DNA of 64,000 nt, from assembly GCF_947504135.1 (NCBI RefSeq), contig NZ_CANNGG010000005.1:62001-126000 (forward strand), given 5' to 3'. Under the pieces are notes generated by a model. The model made no database searches. It was not told the origin of the DNA and worked only from the letters and a program-made list of their open reading frames with translations. Source of the DNA: an uncultured Tenacibaculum sp. Its GTDB lineage: Bacteria; Bacteroidota; Bacteroidia; Flavobacteriales; Flavobacteriaceae. Below are positions 9,464 through 19,227 of this stretch, piece after piece (position 1 is the first letter of the stretch; each line of letters begins with the position of its first letter). Position numbers and translations under genes: made by a program.

Positions 9464-10693
9464 TTACAATAACACTGAAACTACCTCTCCTACTTTCGAG
9501 GCTTGTTCTTGCATATAAAATGCAATTGCAAACGATATTACACTTACTAAAATACCAATCATAAAAACGGTATACGTAATTCGTAATAACTTATATTTTC
9601 TATTTAAAACCAATCCTAAGAAATATAAATCTTTGGTAAGAGAACCGTATAAATAATCACGGTCTTTCATCATTTCGCTCATAGCCCAATCAAAATCTGG
9701 CAACTTCATTTGATGAAAATTTCCGAAGAATAATAAATTAACTTTTTTATTGGTTACATCTTCTTTTGTAAATTTTCCTTCCGTAACATTTGGTCTGGTT
9801 GCTAAAACTGATAAGACTATTGAAATCACTGTAAAAACCACAAAAATTATCGTAGGAATAATTAGGTAATAATTTGACGGATTATCTAACTTAGGAAGCA
9901 AAGTAGACAAGGTCATTGAAATAATAATTGCATTTACCGAGAGTAAGATATTTGCTTTTGTATCGGCAATATCACTTAATGTTATGTGATTACGCATCGC
10001 TACGCGAAACATCGTTTCTATCCCCCTTTCTGGTAGCTCTATTTTATTTTTCTTGTACGCTAACTCTTCTTTTTTCTGTTTTAGTTTAGCTGCTTCTTGT
10101 ACTTCTTTTTGTTTTCTCTTTAAAAGTTGCGCTATGTTTTTACTCTTTTGCTTCTCCCAAAGTTTAGAAGCTTTACTAGTGTAAAAACGATGCTTTGTTA
10201 AAAATTCAAGATTAGAATCATCCCATTCAACCGTTTTTATTTTTTTACCACATACTAACTCCCTTTCCTTTCGCAGTAACTCATTAAAATCACTATAATT
10301 TTTACTTCCTACATGAGAGCAATCAGCGTCTTTTAAAACCTTTTCTAACTCAGTTACAGGTTTAGCTCCCATTTTCGTTGAAGTTATCAACTTAGAAACT
10401 TCGTCTATAACACCTTCTGATGCTTCTTTACTTTGTAAAAAACCTGTTGCTATTTTTATACTTTCTTCTTCATGGTTTTCAGGATTAACAGTATATCCAA
10501 CATCATGAAACCACCCTGCTAGTGTTAAAACTTGTATTTGTTCTTCTGAAAAATTTTCTCCTTCAATTAACTCAAGTGATTTTTCAACCACTCGTTGAGT
10601 GTGAGCTATATTATGATATACAAAGTTTTTATCTAATTTCTCACTCAGCAAATCAATTACAAACTGCTCTGTTTCTTGTATCAAACTATTCAT
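9464..10693 (-). CDS. HD-domain phosphohydrolase fused to PycTM-like membrane effector module
   Basis: Residues 1-180 form an HD metal-dependent phosphohydrolase: H31 in NIAHTQ, H63-D64 in WFHDVGY, and a later Asp in KDADCSH. A charged linker of about 60 residues follows, rich in Lys, Gln and Glu (likely coiled coil). Residues about 225-409 carry the pattern of the Pycsar effector family PycTM (DUF5706 type): FRVAMRNHITLSDIADTKANILLSVNAI, three hydrophobic segments and a conserved soluble loop (FFGNFHQM, YLYGSLTKDLYFLG). PycTM proteins respond to cyclic pyrimidine nucleotides and damage the inner membrane; HD enzymes often hydrolyse nucleotides or phosphoesters. No uridylate or cytidylate cyclase gene lies beside it, so a defence role is only an inference. 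The gene converges on the GAF-like gene with a 6-base gap. Confidence 0.82.
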   Translation of the reverse strand: MNSLIQETEQFVIDLLSEKLDKNFVYHNIAHTQRVVEKSLELIEGENFSEEQIQVLTLAGWFHDVGYTVNPENHEEESIKIATGFLQSKEASEGVIDEVSKLITSTKMGAKPVTELEKVLKDADCSHVGSKNYSDFNELLRKERELVCGKKIKTVEWDDSNLEFLTKHRFYTSKASKLWEKQKSKNIAQLLKRKQKEVQEAAKLKQKKEELAYKKNKIELPERGIETMFRVAMRNHITLSDIADTKANILLSVNAIIISMTLSTLLPKLDNPSNYYLIIPTIIFVVFTVISIVLSVLATRPNVTEGKFTKEDVTNKKVNLLFFGNFHQMKLPDFDWAMSEMMKDRDYLYGSLTKDLYFLGLVLNRKYKLLRITYTVFMIGILVSVISFAIAFYMQEQASKVGEVVSVLL

Positions 10694-10790
10694 GAAAAAG
10701 GTTTTTGCTAAAATAATAAATTATTAACCAGTATAAATTTTTAATAAAGTGATAAAAAAGCGTACTTTTAAAAGAGTTTTTTTACACGAA

Positions 10791-11810
10791 ATGACACACG
10801 AACTTAAAGAAATAATACAACAGGCTACTATTAACCAACAACAAGGCATACAAAATGTATTAGCAACGGTTGTAGATTTAGATGGTTCTTCTTACAGAAA
10901 ACCAGGAGTTAGAATGTTACTATCTTCAGACGGAAAAATAATTGGAGCCATTAGCGGAGGCTGTGTTGAAAAAGAAGTACAACGTAGAGCTCAATCGGTT
11001 TTTGAAAACAACAAACCTAATGTAATAACCTATGATGGTCGTTATCGTTTAGGTTGCGAGGGAACATTATATGTTCTTTTAGAACCTTTTAATCTTTCTT
11101 CCGAATTTATTCATGCTTTCTCAGAAAACAACATTCAAAGAAAACCGTATAACATCATATCTTATTTTCAAAAAGAAGATGAATCTTATGGTAATTTTGG
11201 CTCTGTAATTCAATTTAACAATCAACAAACCTACTCTTTCAATAAAGAGTTTTATCCTGAAAAAACAGGTCAGTTAGCTAATTTTAAACAAACATTACAA
11301 CCACTATTTCGTTTACTTATTATTGGTGGTGAGCATGATGCTGTGAAACTATGTATGCAAGCGACTCAATTAGGATGGGAAGTTGATGTTGTTACTTCTA
11401 TTAAAGATCCAAAAGAACTATCTGATTTTCCCGGAGCTAAATCGGTAGTTGCACAAACTCCAGAATTAATTCAACTTTCTCAAGTAAATAACAATACTGC
11501 TATTGTTATTATGAATCATAATTTCACTTACGATTTACGTTGGTTGATTAAGTTACAAGAACAAAATCCTATTTATATAGGTATTTTAGGTGCTGCTAAA
11601 CGACGAGAAAAACTATTTAACGAACTGTTTGAATTTTCACCCGATATTACTGATGAATTTTTAGATAAAATTCATACTCCTGCTGGATTAAATATTGGAG
11701 CAGAAACCCCAGAAGAAATTGCTTTATCAATCTTAGCAGAAATACTATCCGTAATTCGTAACAAAGAAGTTTTCTCTCTAAAAAAGATTACTGGACGAAT
11801 CCATGAATAA
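10791..11810 (+). CDS. XdhC/CoxI family molybdenum-enzyme maturation protein
   Basis: XdhC proteins bind and sulfurate the molybdenum cofactor before insertion into xanthine dehydrogenase-type enzymes. The N-terminal XdhC/CoxI domain is clear: VDLDGSSYRKPGVRML, then ISGGCVEKEV, and YDGRYRLGCEGTL. The C-terminal half is a Rossmann-like XdhC domain (LLIIGGEHDAV, then NHNFTYDLRWL, and IGAETPEEIALSILAEI near the end). I take the ATG at 10791 as the start; a GTG 42 bases upstream would add a basic extension. The next gene, four bases downstream, is a MobA-like nucleotidyltransferase, the usual partner. The target molybdoenzyme is not in the window. Confidence 0.9.
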   Translation: MTHELKEIIQQATINQQQGIQNVLATVVDLDGSSYRKPGVRMLLSSDGKIIGAISGGCVEKEVQRRAQSVFENNKPNVITYDGRYRLGCEGTLYVLLEPFNLSSEFIHAFSENNIQRKPYNIISYFQKEDESYGNFGSVIQFNNQQTYSFNKEFYPEKTGQLANFKQTLQPLFRLLIIGGEHDAVKLCMQATQLGWEVDVVTSIKDPKELSDFPGAKSVVAQTPELIQLSQVNNNTAIVIMNHNFTYDLRWLIKLQEQNPIYIGILGAAKRREKLFNELFEFSPDITDEFLDKIHTPAGLNIGAETPEEIALSILAEILSVIRNKEVFSLKKITGRIHE

Positions 11811-11814
11811 TTAG

Positions 11815-12399
11815 ATGCTAAAAACAGCAATTCTCATATTAGCTGCTGGAAGTGCTTCTCGAATGGGAAAGATAAAGCAACTGCTTCCTTATAAAAACAC
11901 TACGTTACTTGAATGGACTATTGAACAAGCTCAAAAATCAGTAATAAAAAATGTATTTTGCGTATTGGGGGCTAATAAAGACGCCATTGAAAAGAAACTT
12001 ACAACAAATGCTATTATAACAATATATAATCCAAAACACCAAGATGGTTTAAGTACTAGCATTATAAAGGGTATTGAGTTTTTACAAGAACATAACTTTG
12101 ATAATGCTCTAATAATGCTAGCCGATCAGCCTCATGTTACTTCAGAGTATTTAAACTCCTTAATTAAAGTTTCAAAAAAAAATCCTTCTAAAATAATTAC
12201 TTCCAATTATCAAGGAAGTGTTGGAGTTCCTGCCGTATTTCCAAAAGAATATTTTAATAAATTACTAAACTTAAAAGGTGATAAAGGAGCTAAAAATTTT
12301 CTATTACAACATAACAACAATGTTATTAAAGTGAACTCCTCTCTAAACTTACTAGACATTGATACTCCTGAAGATTATCAGTATTTATTAAAACAGTAG
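11815..12399 (+). CDS. MobA/MocA-like nucleotidyltransferase
   Basis: This 194-residue GT-A-type nucleotidyltransferase has the signature LAAGSASRMGKIKQLL at residues 9-24 for nucleotide binding. ADQP near residue 102 binds the metal, and a GVPAVFP segment completes the family pattern. Proteins of this kind next to XdhC usually add CMP to molybdopterin (MocA) for xanthine dehydrogenase-type enzymes, but the specificity (CTP or GTP) cannot be read from the sequence. It lies four bases after the XdhC gene and is surely co-transcribed with it. Confidence 0.88.
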   Translation: MLKTAILILAAGSASRMGKIKQLLPYKNTTLLEWTIEQAQKSVIKNVFCVLGANKDAIEKKLTTNAIITIYNPKHQDGLSTSIIKGIEFLQEHNFDNALIMLADQPHVTSEYLNSLIKVSKKNPSKIITSNYQGSVGVPAVFPKEYFNKLLNLKGDKGAKNFLLQHNNNVIKVNSSLNLLDIDTPEDYQYLLKQ

Positions 12400-12444
12400 T
12401 TTTACCCTAAAAAGCCTTATTTTTACATAACCAAAAAACAAAAC

Positions 12445-15400
12445 ATGAACTTAACCAAGTTTTGCATGTATCTAACTATAATTGTTGTAGTTAGTGGTTG
12501 TGCATCCTATAAAGCTAAATACGCAGATAAGACTTCTCCAAAAACAATTCAAACAAATAAAGAATTGTTACACTCCTTTTATTTAATTGGAGATGCTGGT
12601 AATGCCGAAATGGGACAAACAACTCCTACCCTAACTTATTTTCAAAAAGAGTTAGCCAAAGCTTCTAAAAATTCGACTACCTTATTTTTAGGAGACAATA
12701 TTTACCCTTACGGAATACCAAGTAAAGAACACAAAGATAGAGCCTTGGCAGAGCATCGTTTACAAACACAAATTGATGCTCTGAAAGACTTTAAAGGAAA
12801 TACAATTTTTATTCCTGGAAATCACGACTGGTATAATGGTGTTGATGGCTTAAAAGAGCAGGAGCGATTGGTTGAAAAAGCTTTAGGTAAAAACTCCTTT
12901 TTACCTGAAGGTGGTTGTGGACTAGACAAAGTAAAAATTAACGATGACCTTACTTTAATTCTTATTGATAGTCGTTGGTTTATTATGAATTGGAACAAAG
13001 AGCCAAAAATGAACGATAACTGCGACATTAAAACTCGTGAACGTTTTATTCATGAAGTTTCTAGTCTTTTCAAAAAAAACAGATACAAAAATGTTGTGGT
13101 TGCTGTACATCATCCATTATATAGTAACGGTCCACATGGAGGAAGTTTTTCTGTAAAAGATCACATAAGTCCACTACCTGTTCTAGGTACTTTAAAAAAT
13201 GCGTTACGTTCACACGTAGGTATACAAACCGATATTTTTAATAAAAGTTATAGTGACTTTGTTGCTCAAATACAAACAGTATCTAATGATTTCACAGACA
13301 ATATTGTATTTGTTTCTGGTCACGATCACAACTTACAATACATAGAACAAAACGGGTTTAAACAAGTAATTAGTGGCTCTGGTTCAAAGCAATCAGCTGC
13401 TTTGGTTGGTTATGGAGCTCAATTTACCTATGGTAATCATGGATATGCTAAATTAAATTACTACAAAGATGGTTCAGCTGTTATTGAATACTATGCTGCC
13501 AATACCACAGATGGTCACAAACTTTTATTCAGTAAAGAAATTGTAAAACCAAAACAAACAAAAATCTATTCAAACTTTCCTGAATACGAAGAGCATAAGA
13601 AATTTGTAGAAACCTCAATTTATCCTCCAGAATCCACAGAGGTTAGTGGTTTTCATAAATTTATGTGGGGAGATTTAAACAGAGATAAGTACGGAAAAAC
13701 AGTAAAAGTTCCTGTTTTGGAGTTAGAGAATGTTTTTGGAGGCTTAACCCCTATTAGAAGAGGTGGTGGTAACCAAACCAATTCGTTACGATTAGAAAAC
13801 CCTGATGGTAAACAATACGTGTTACGCTCAATGGTTAAAGATGGAAGTCGTATTATGGGAGGTATTTTAAAAGGTACTTTTTTAGTTGATGTAGTTCAAG
13901 ATATTTTTACCATGTCGCACCCATATGCTGCTTTTGTTCTTCCTGATATGGCAGAATCCGTAAATATTTACCATACCAACCCCAAATTATACTACATGCC
14001 TAAGCAACCCGCTTTAGGTAAGCATAACGACATCTTTGGCGGACAGTTATACTTGTTAGAAGAACGACCTGCTGATGACCGTAGTGAATTAGACAACTTT
14101 GGAAATTCAGACGATATTATTAGCACATTTGATGTGTTAGAAAAAATTAGAAAAAACGGTAAGCACTCTATCGACCAAGAATGGGTAATTCGCTCTCGCT
14201 TATTTGATATGGTTATTGGTGACTGGGATAGACATGAAGATCAATGGCGATGGGCTTCTTTTAAAACCAAAGATGGTAAAAAGTATTATCGGCCAATTCC
14301 AAGAGATAGAGACCAACCTTTTTCTAAGTTTGATGGAGTTATGATTCCGCTTTTTCAACAGTTTGCACCCTTAGTAAGAAATATGCAAACTTTTGACAAC
14401 GATATCAAAAACATGAAATGGTACAACAATTATGCTCGCTTTTTTGATACTGCTTTTTTAAATGAATTAACACTCGATGAATGGAATAAACAAGCTGAGT
14501 ACATTCAACAACATTTAACTGATGAAGTAATTGAAAAATCAATTCAGCAATTACCAAAGGTTATTTATGATATTGATGGAAAAGAAACCATTGCTAAAAT
14601 TAAAGCTCGAAGAGATAAATTAAAAGAAATTGCTAAACGTTATTACACCAAACTAAACAAAGTTGTGCATGTAGTTGGTACAGATAAAGACGATAAATTC
14701 ATTATTAAACGTTTAAATGATGAAGAAACCAGCGTTGTTGTTTTTAGAAAAGATAATGAAATTTATAACCGTGTTTTCAAAACAAAAGAAACCAAAGAAA
14801 TACAACTTTATGGTTTAAATGGAGATGATGAGTTTTTAATTTCTGGTGATGTGCACAATGGAATTCTACTGCGAATTATAGGGGGACAGAATCACGATGT
14901 ATACACTGATAAATCATCTGTTGTAGGTTGGGGAAAGAAGACTAAAATCTACGATTTTAAATCAAAGAAAAATACAATAAACCCTAGTTCAGAAACTGCG
15001 GATTTACGTTCAAATAGTTACTTTAAAAACACCTATGATGCGCATGATATTAACAACAACACTACTGTTGTTTATCCGAGCTTAGGTAGCAATCCAGATG
15101 ACGGTTTCTTTTTTGGTGCTTCGGTTACACATACACAACAAGGCTTTAAAAAACAACCCTTCGCTAGCCAACACACATTAGCGGCAAACTACTATTCTTC
15201 AACTAGTGGCTACGATTTAGAATACAATGGTGAATTTACAGAGTTAATTGGCAATTGGAGCTTACACTTACGTGCCAAAGCTACTAGCGACAATTATTCC
15301 TTTAATTTCTTTGGATGGGGAAATGAAAGTATTTACGACCAAAGTTTCAATTTGGATCATTATCGTGTTAAAAAAGAAGAAATTAGTTTTTCTCCTTCTT

Positions 15401-16104
15401 TATTAAAGCACTTACGAGGTGGAAGTATCTTTAAAATTTCAGGCCTTTTTGAGGCTATTGAGATTGAAGATACACCTGGTAGATTTATTAATAATTTTGA
15501 CAATCAACCTACAGCTATTTTTGATACTAATTATTTTTGGGGAGGTGAATTAAACTTTAATCACAACCGAGTAGACAATAGTAGTTTTCCTACCAAAGGT
15601 ATGAACTTCGATTTGGTTATTGGAGCTAAAGCCAATGCTGAAGATTTCGACAGACGCTTTGGTTACATTAAAAGCTCTTTGGCTATGTATCAAAACCTAG
15701 TATTCAACCGCTCATTAGTTTTTGCTTCTGAGGTTGGAACTCAAATTAATGTAGGAAACCGTTTTGAAATTTACCAAGCGGCTAATTTAGGTGGTGACCG
15801 TAATTTACGTGGTTTTAACAGAGAACGTTTTTCTGGAACCAAAAGTTTTTATCATAGTAACGATTTACGTTTACGTTTCGGACGCATTCGTACAGGAATT
15901 ATTCCTATAAAAATTGGTGTTACTGGTGGTTTTGATTACGGTCGTGTATGGTCTCCGTATTCTCCAAACTCAAAGAAATGGCATACTAGTTATGGGGGTT
16001 CTATATGGTTAAGCGGAATTGACTTATTCACTGCAAATATTTCTTATTTCAAAGGAAACTCACAAGAAGACAGAGTAGCTTTAAGTATTGGTTTCTCTTT
16101 TTAA
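12445..16104 (+). CDS. Lipoprotein: metallophosphatase + kinase-like segment + Omp85-type barrel
   Basis: This is a 1219-residue envelope protein with a lipobox at VVSGC (Cys19). Residues 40-360 are a calcineurin-like metallophosphoesterase with every metal motif: GDAGN (D50), GDN (D84), GNHDW (N126-H127), HH at 222-223 and GHDH at 292-295. Residues about 400-720 are not part of that fold. They contain a Gly-rich turn (RRGGGNQTN), GDWDRHEDQW at 592-601 and IPRDRDQPF at 618-626, which resemble the catalytic DRHxxN/Q and metal-binding motifs of HipA/FAM20/PI4K-type kinases (inference). The C-terminal 350 residues form an Omp85/bacterial-surface-antigen barrel with NLGGDRNLRGF near 1115. The architecture suggests an outer-membrane-anchored phosphoester enzyme; the substrate is unknown. 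Confidence 0.85.
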   Translation: MNLTKFCMYLTIIVVVSGCASYKAKYADKTSPKTIQTNKELLHSFYLIGDAGNAEMGQTTPTLTYFQKELAKASKNSTTLFLGDNIYPYGIPSKEHKDRALAEHRLQTQIDALKDFKGNTIFIPGNHDWYNGVDGLKEQERLVEKALGKNSFLPEGGCGLDKVKINDDLTLILIDSRWFIMNWNKEPKMNDNCDIKTRERFIHEVSSLFKKNRYKNVVVAVHHPLYSNGPHGGSFSVKDHISPLPVLGTLKNALRSHVGIQTDIFNKSYSDFVAQIQTVSNDFTDNIVFVSGHDHNLQYIEQNGFKQVISGSGSKQSAALVGYGAQFTYGNHGYAKLNYYKDGSAVIEYYAANTTDGHKLLFSKEIVKPKQTKIYSNFPEYEEHKKFVETSIYPPESTEVSGFHKFMWGDLNRDKYGKTVKVPVLELENVFGGLTPIRRGGGNQTNSLRLENPDGKQYVLRSMVKDGSRIMGGILKGTFLVDVVQDIFTMSHPYAAFVLPDMAESVNIYHTNPKLYYMPKQPALGKHNDIFGGQLYLLEERPADDRSELDNFGNSDDIISTFDVLEKIRKNGKHSIDQEWVIRSRLFDMVIGDWDRHEDQWRWASFKTKDGKKYYRPIPRDRDQPFSKFDGVMIPLFQQFAPLVRNMQTFDNDIKNMKWYNNYARFFDTAFLNELTLDEWNKQAEYIQQHLTDEVIEKSIQQLPKVIYDIDGKETIAKIKARRDKLKEIAKRYYTKLNKVVHVVGTDKDDKFIIKRLNDEETSVVVFRKDNEIYNRVFKTKETKEIQLYGLNGDDEFLISGDVHNGILLRIIGGQNHDVYTDKSSVVGWGKKTKIYDFKSKKNTINPSSETADLRSNSYFKNTYDAHDINNNTTVVYPSLGSNPDDGFFFGASVTHTQQGFKKQPFASQHTLAANYYSSTSGYDLEYNGEFTELIGNWSLHLRAKATSDNYSFNFFGWGNESIYDQSFNLDHYRVKKEEISFSPSLLKHLRGGSIFKISGLFEAIEIEDTPGRFINNFDNQPTAIFDTNYFWGGELNFNHNRVDNSSFPTKGMNFDLVIGAKANAEDFDRRFGYIKSSLAMYQNLVFNRSLVFASEVGTQINVGNRFEIYQAANLGGDRNLRGFNRERFSGTKSFYHSNDLRLRFGRIRTGIIPIKIGVTGGFDYGRVWSPYSPNSKKWHTSYGGSIWLSGIDLFTANISYFKGNSQEDRVALSIGFSF

Positions 16105-16116
16105 TTCATTATAAAC

Positions 16117-16500
16117 ATGACACAACAAATTGTATTAATAACAGCAGCTTTATTTGGAATGTTTGCTGTGATATTTGGAGCTTTTGGAGCTCATGCTTTA
16201 CAAAAAACTTTAAACGTAGATCAACTGAAATCATTTGAAACGGGTGTAAAATATCAAATGTATCATGCACTCGTTTTATTATTCGTTGGAAGTTATTTTG
16301 AAACACCTAGTTCAGCAATATATTACGCTTTTGTAGTTGGAATTATACTGTTTTCCTTCAGTATTTATGGTTTAGTATTATCAGACGCAAAAGGTAAAAA
16401 AATGAAGTTTTTAGGTCCTATTACTCCTTTAGGTGGCTTGCTACTAATTGTTGGATGGGCACTTTTATTATACAAACTAAGCCAAACCATACATTATTAG
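16117..16500 (+). CDS. DUF423 family small membrane protein
   Basis: This 127-residue protein has four hydrophobic segments and the typical DUF423 pattern FGAFGAHAL near residues 21-29, then FETGVKYQMYHALVLL and a PLGG turn in the last third. It belongs to the YgdD-like family of inner-membrane proteins whose function is unknown. It starts 12 bases after the large phosphatase gene and may be co-transcribed with it, without implying a shared job. Confidence 0.9.
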   Translation: MTQQIVLITAALFGMFAVIFGAFGAHALQKTLNVDQLKSFETGVKYQMYHALVLLFVGSYFETPSSAIYYAFVVGIILFSFSIYGLVLSDAKGKKMKFLGPITPLGGLLLIVGWALLLYKLSQTIHY

Positions 16501-16516
16501 CATGTATAGTTTGGCT
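16480..16516. terminator. Strong stem-loop at convergent gene ends
   Basis: AGCCAAAC-c-ATACA (16480-16493) pairs with TGTAT-a-GTTTGGCT (16503-16516) around a nine-base loop, with only one mismatch in 14 positions. It spans the DUF423 stop codon and lies 26 bases from the end of the convergent peptidase gene. There is no long T run on either strand, so it may be a bidirectional 3'-end stabiliser as much as an intrinsic terminator. Confidence 0.45.
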
Positions 16517-16542
16517 AGCATGGTAAACAAAAAATCATTTTG

Positions 16543-18033
16543 TTAATCAACGCCTTGGGCATCGCTGATAATTCTATCAATAAATTCAGTCTTTATATAC
16601 AATTGTCTTGCTAAGTTGTACAACACCTCAACTTCTGAAGCATCTATGCTTCCATCAGCATAAGAAATAATAGACAAATCTCTTAGAATATTTAGTTTTT
16701 GCATCACAGAAATTACAATATCCAACTCTTTTGCTAGCGCTATAATCTCATCAATAATATCTTGCTCTGTTAATCCTTTAATCGTTAACATACACTGAGC
16801 AAAAACCGATGGAGACACCACACTACTCAACGCCTGTATTTCAGAATCATCCACAACGCCATCTGCCTTTGAAATCATATAACCACCTAAGAACATAAAA
16901 CGTTGAATTTTTTCTGAATGTTCAGTTTCGTTACCTAAGTCTTCTGGCTCCATCAACGACATAATTCGTTGTATTTCTAGCTCCATCGCTTCCTCTGTTA
17001 TTTCTCCTTTAACTTCAGGGTTGAATAACTCATACGTTTTACTCTTATTGAATAACTCTAACGCTTTAATACGAAGTGGGCTAAACGGGTGACTGCTATA
17101 CCAATCTGATGGATCGTGTGTGTCATCATTTAAAACTTCTTCTAAATCTGAAAACTGATTGATATACTCGTTTAATTTAAAATCTAAAGAATCAGAAGTT
17201 ACTCCAGACGATAGCTTAAAGAATGTCCTTGCTGCTGACTCAAAGCTCTTACAGCATAATAAGCCAGCTCTATCTGCACTAATTTCAGCGTTACGATTCC
17301 ATGCATATAACTTCATCGCATGAATTGGCGCTAAATCGTTTGCACCTTCGTCTAAAATATGTTTTACTGGATAATTAAAGTGTTCAAACAATACATGCCC
17401 TATTTCATGACCAATGACAAAAGCTAACTCGTCTTTTGTAAAACGTTCTAAAATTCCAGAAGTTAAAATAATGTATAATTTATCTTCATCTGGCGGATAA
17501 CATGACGCATTGAATTTATCGTTTTGATACACAAAAAACTCAATATCAGCTTTCAATTTTAAAACCTCTTTACAATGTTCTCCAATTTCGTGAAGCATTG
17601 GAGCTAACATTTTTGTTAATCGTAAACTTGATTTCAACAAATGTCTTCTCGATTTAAAGACTGGATTATTTTCTTTTATTCTTTCTAAGGTTTTTTGAAT
17701 TAACTCATCTTCTTGAAACTCTAAAACATAATCTCGATCACCGTCATATACCAATGCGTTTAAGTCAATATCTGCTCTAGAATTATCATACACCTCTTGA
17801 ATGTTTTCTGTTACATTTTTAAGGTTTAACTCGTTAATTTCTTCAATACGTTTAGTGTATTGTTCTGCTAATTCTTTAGCTACGTTTTGAAAATGAACAC
17901 TTGCTTGGTGAATTAAATCGTTGTCACCATTCTGTTGTGCAAGATTCAAATCTTCCATCATCTTATTTTGCGCCTGAGTTAATGCGTCTTGATGCTCTTT
18001 TTCTAATTCTGATAGTGTGGTAGATTGATACAT
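16543..18033 (-). CDS. Cytosolic M48-type metallopeptidase with TerB-like C-terminal domain
   Basis: The zinc-peptidase motif GHEIGH places the ligands at H209, E210 (catalytic) and H213. NAEISADRAG near 249-258 supplies the third ligand, as in the M48 family. Unlike HtpX or Oma1, the protein has no signal peptide or membrane span. The N-terminal 120 residues are helical and Gln/Glu rich. The C-terminal 135 residues contain two copies of a YxxxADGxxxxSE pattern (SKADGVVDDSE, SYADGSIDASE), as in TerB/tellurite-resistance helical domains that bind metal. It is the last gene of a four-gene minus-strand operon whose other products are uncharacterised. Confidence 0.85.
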   Translation of the reverse strand: MYQSTTLSELEKEHQDALTQAQNKMMEDLNLAQQNGDNDLIHQASVHFQNVAKELAEQYTKRIEEINELNLKNVTENIQEVYDNSRADIDLNALVYDGDRDYVLEFQEDELIQKTLERIKENNPVFKSRRHLLKSSLRLTKMLAPMLHEIGEHCKEVLKLKADIEFFVYQNDKFNASCYPPDEDKLYIILTSGILERFTKDELAFVIGHEIGHVLFEHFNYPVKHILDEGANDLAPIHAMKLYAWNRNAEISADRAGLLCCKSFESAARTFFKLSSGVTSDSLDFKLNEYINQFSDLEEVLNDDTHDPSDWYSSHPFSPLRIKALELFNKSKTYELFNPEVKGEITEEAMELEIQRIMSLMEPEDLGNETEHSEKIQRFMFLGGYMISKADGVVDDSEIQALSSVVSPSVFAQCMLTIKGLTEQDIIDEIIALAKELDIVISVMQKLNILRDLSIISYADGSIDASEVEVLYNLARQLYIKTEFIDRIISDAQGVD

Positions 18034-18046
18034 ACTTTTTCTTTTT

Positions 18047-19207
18047 TTAAGCTCCTACAGGAACTGTTGAGTTAGACAACTTTAATAATCTTCCTTTTAG
18101 GTCAAAAATTCCTAAAATTTGATCTTCTCCTTTTTTAGCAACGATATTATTTCCTGATACCTCAACTTCATATCCTTTTTGAACTAAATAGCAAAACAAT
18201 GCATGCTTGTGTTCAAAATCCATACGAGTAGTTGTTTTTGAGAAGTGTGAACAAATTAAAGCAGGAATGTTTATCTCTTTTTCATCAACTATATCCGTAT
18301 ATAATAATACATACACAGTAAGCCCTTTAAAAGGTAATGGTGCATAACAACTTGCCTGATTTACTCCTGTTGCTACGAATGAGAAATAATGCCCCGGATC
18401 GTGTTCTGTTTCTATTTTTGAGGATAGTAAATCTTCTATTCCATGGCGTTCTCCTAGAGCTTTCATTTGTAATGAAGCTTCTAAAAATTGTTCTGGAATA
18501 CCGCTTTGTTTATTTGCCCAAGCCCATAACCATGATTTTTCATTGTGAGAGTAGGTTCCTAATACCTGCATTTTAAAAGTTAAATCACCGTAGGTTACCG
18601 TTCCTTGAAGCATATCACAAGTCCAAGGTAAATCCTCAACAATATCTGCTAAGTTATCTTGCTTTTCAAAAGCTAAAGCTACATATTGGTTGTGCAACTG
18701 AGGTAAGCTCAACTTTATAGTGTTATCTACCTTCCCTCCTACAATATTATTTGGGTTTTCTGTACTCTCAACACTGGCTTCACTTCCTGCAAATTCTTCT
18801 AAATGAATTTCTAAAAGATCTACAATTCTTTCTGTTTTCTCTTCCACCTTATCAGCATTCATAATTGGACTATGATTAATGGTTAACACCCCATCTACAA
18901 AAGTGATTGCTCTTTCTAAGTTATGCTCGTTATTTTCATTAACAATCTTTACTTCTTTTAATCCTTTTCTTAACAATTCTCCCCCAATTTCATCAATATT
19001 AATAGCACTAATTGCTTCTATTAACGGTTGAAAATATATTTTTGGAAACGTATCATTGTAAAGGTGAGAAAACTTATCTTCTACCAACGTATCCCATGCT
19101 ATGTTTAATGATACATTAAATCCTGCTTTATTGTTTATTTCCGCTTCTAATGCTGGAAATGATTCGTTTTTAAATATTTGAACTGCTCTTTTTTCTTTAA
19201 GGCCCAT
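18047..19207 (-). CDS. Two-domain protein: duplicated unknown domain plus DUF6882-like domain
   Basis: Residues 1-140 are closely similar to the whole 136-residue product encoded at 19903-20313. Both start MGLKEKR, and both share W-D-T-x-x-E-D-K-F, PKIYFQPLI and the NHSPI-NADKV segment. So a domain was duplicated within the operon and fused to a second part. Residues about 165-370 contain LGTYSHNEKSWLWAWANK, which resembles DUF6882-type proteins of unknown function. There is no signal peptide or membrane span. It lies 13 bases before the peptidase gene and 20 bases after the preceding gene, so translation is likely coupled within one transcript. Confidence 0.75.
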   Translation of the reverse strand: MGLKEKRAVQIFKNESFPALEAEINNKAGFNVSLNIAWDTLVEDKFSHLYNDTFPKIYFQPLIEAISAINIDEIGGELLRKGLKEVKIVNENNEHNLERAITFVDGVLTINHSPIMNADKVEEKTERIVDLLEIHLEEFAGSEASVESTENPNNIVGGKVDNTIKLSLPQLHNQYVALAFEKQDNLADIVEDLPWTCDMLQGTVTYGDLTFKMQVLGTYSHNEKSWLWAWANKQSGIPEQFLEASLQMKALGERHGIEDLLSSKIETEHDPGHYFSFVATGVNQASCYAPLPFKGLTVYVLLYTDIVDEKEINIPALICSHFSKTTTRMDFEHKHALFCYLVQKGYEVEVSGNNIVAKKGEDQILGIFDLKGRLLKLSNSTVPVGA

Positions 19208-19227
19208 TTTTTAATAGTTTTATTATT

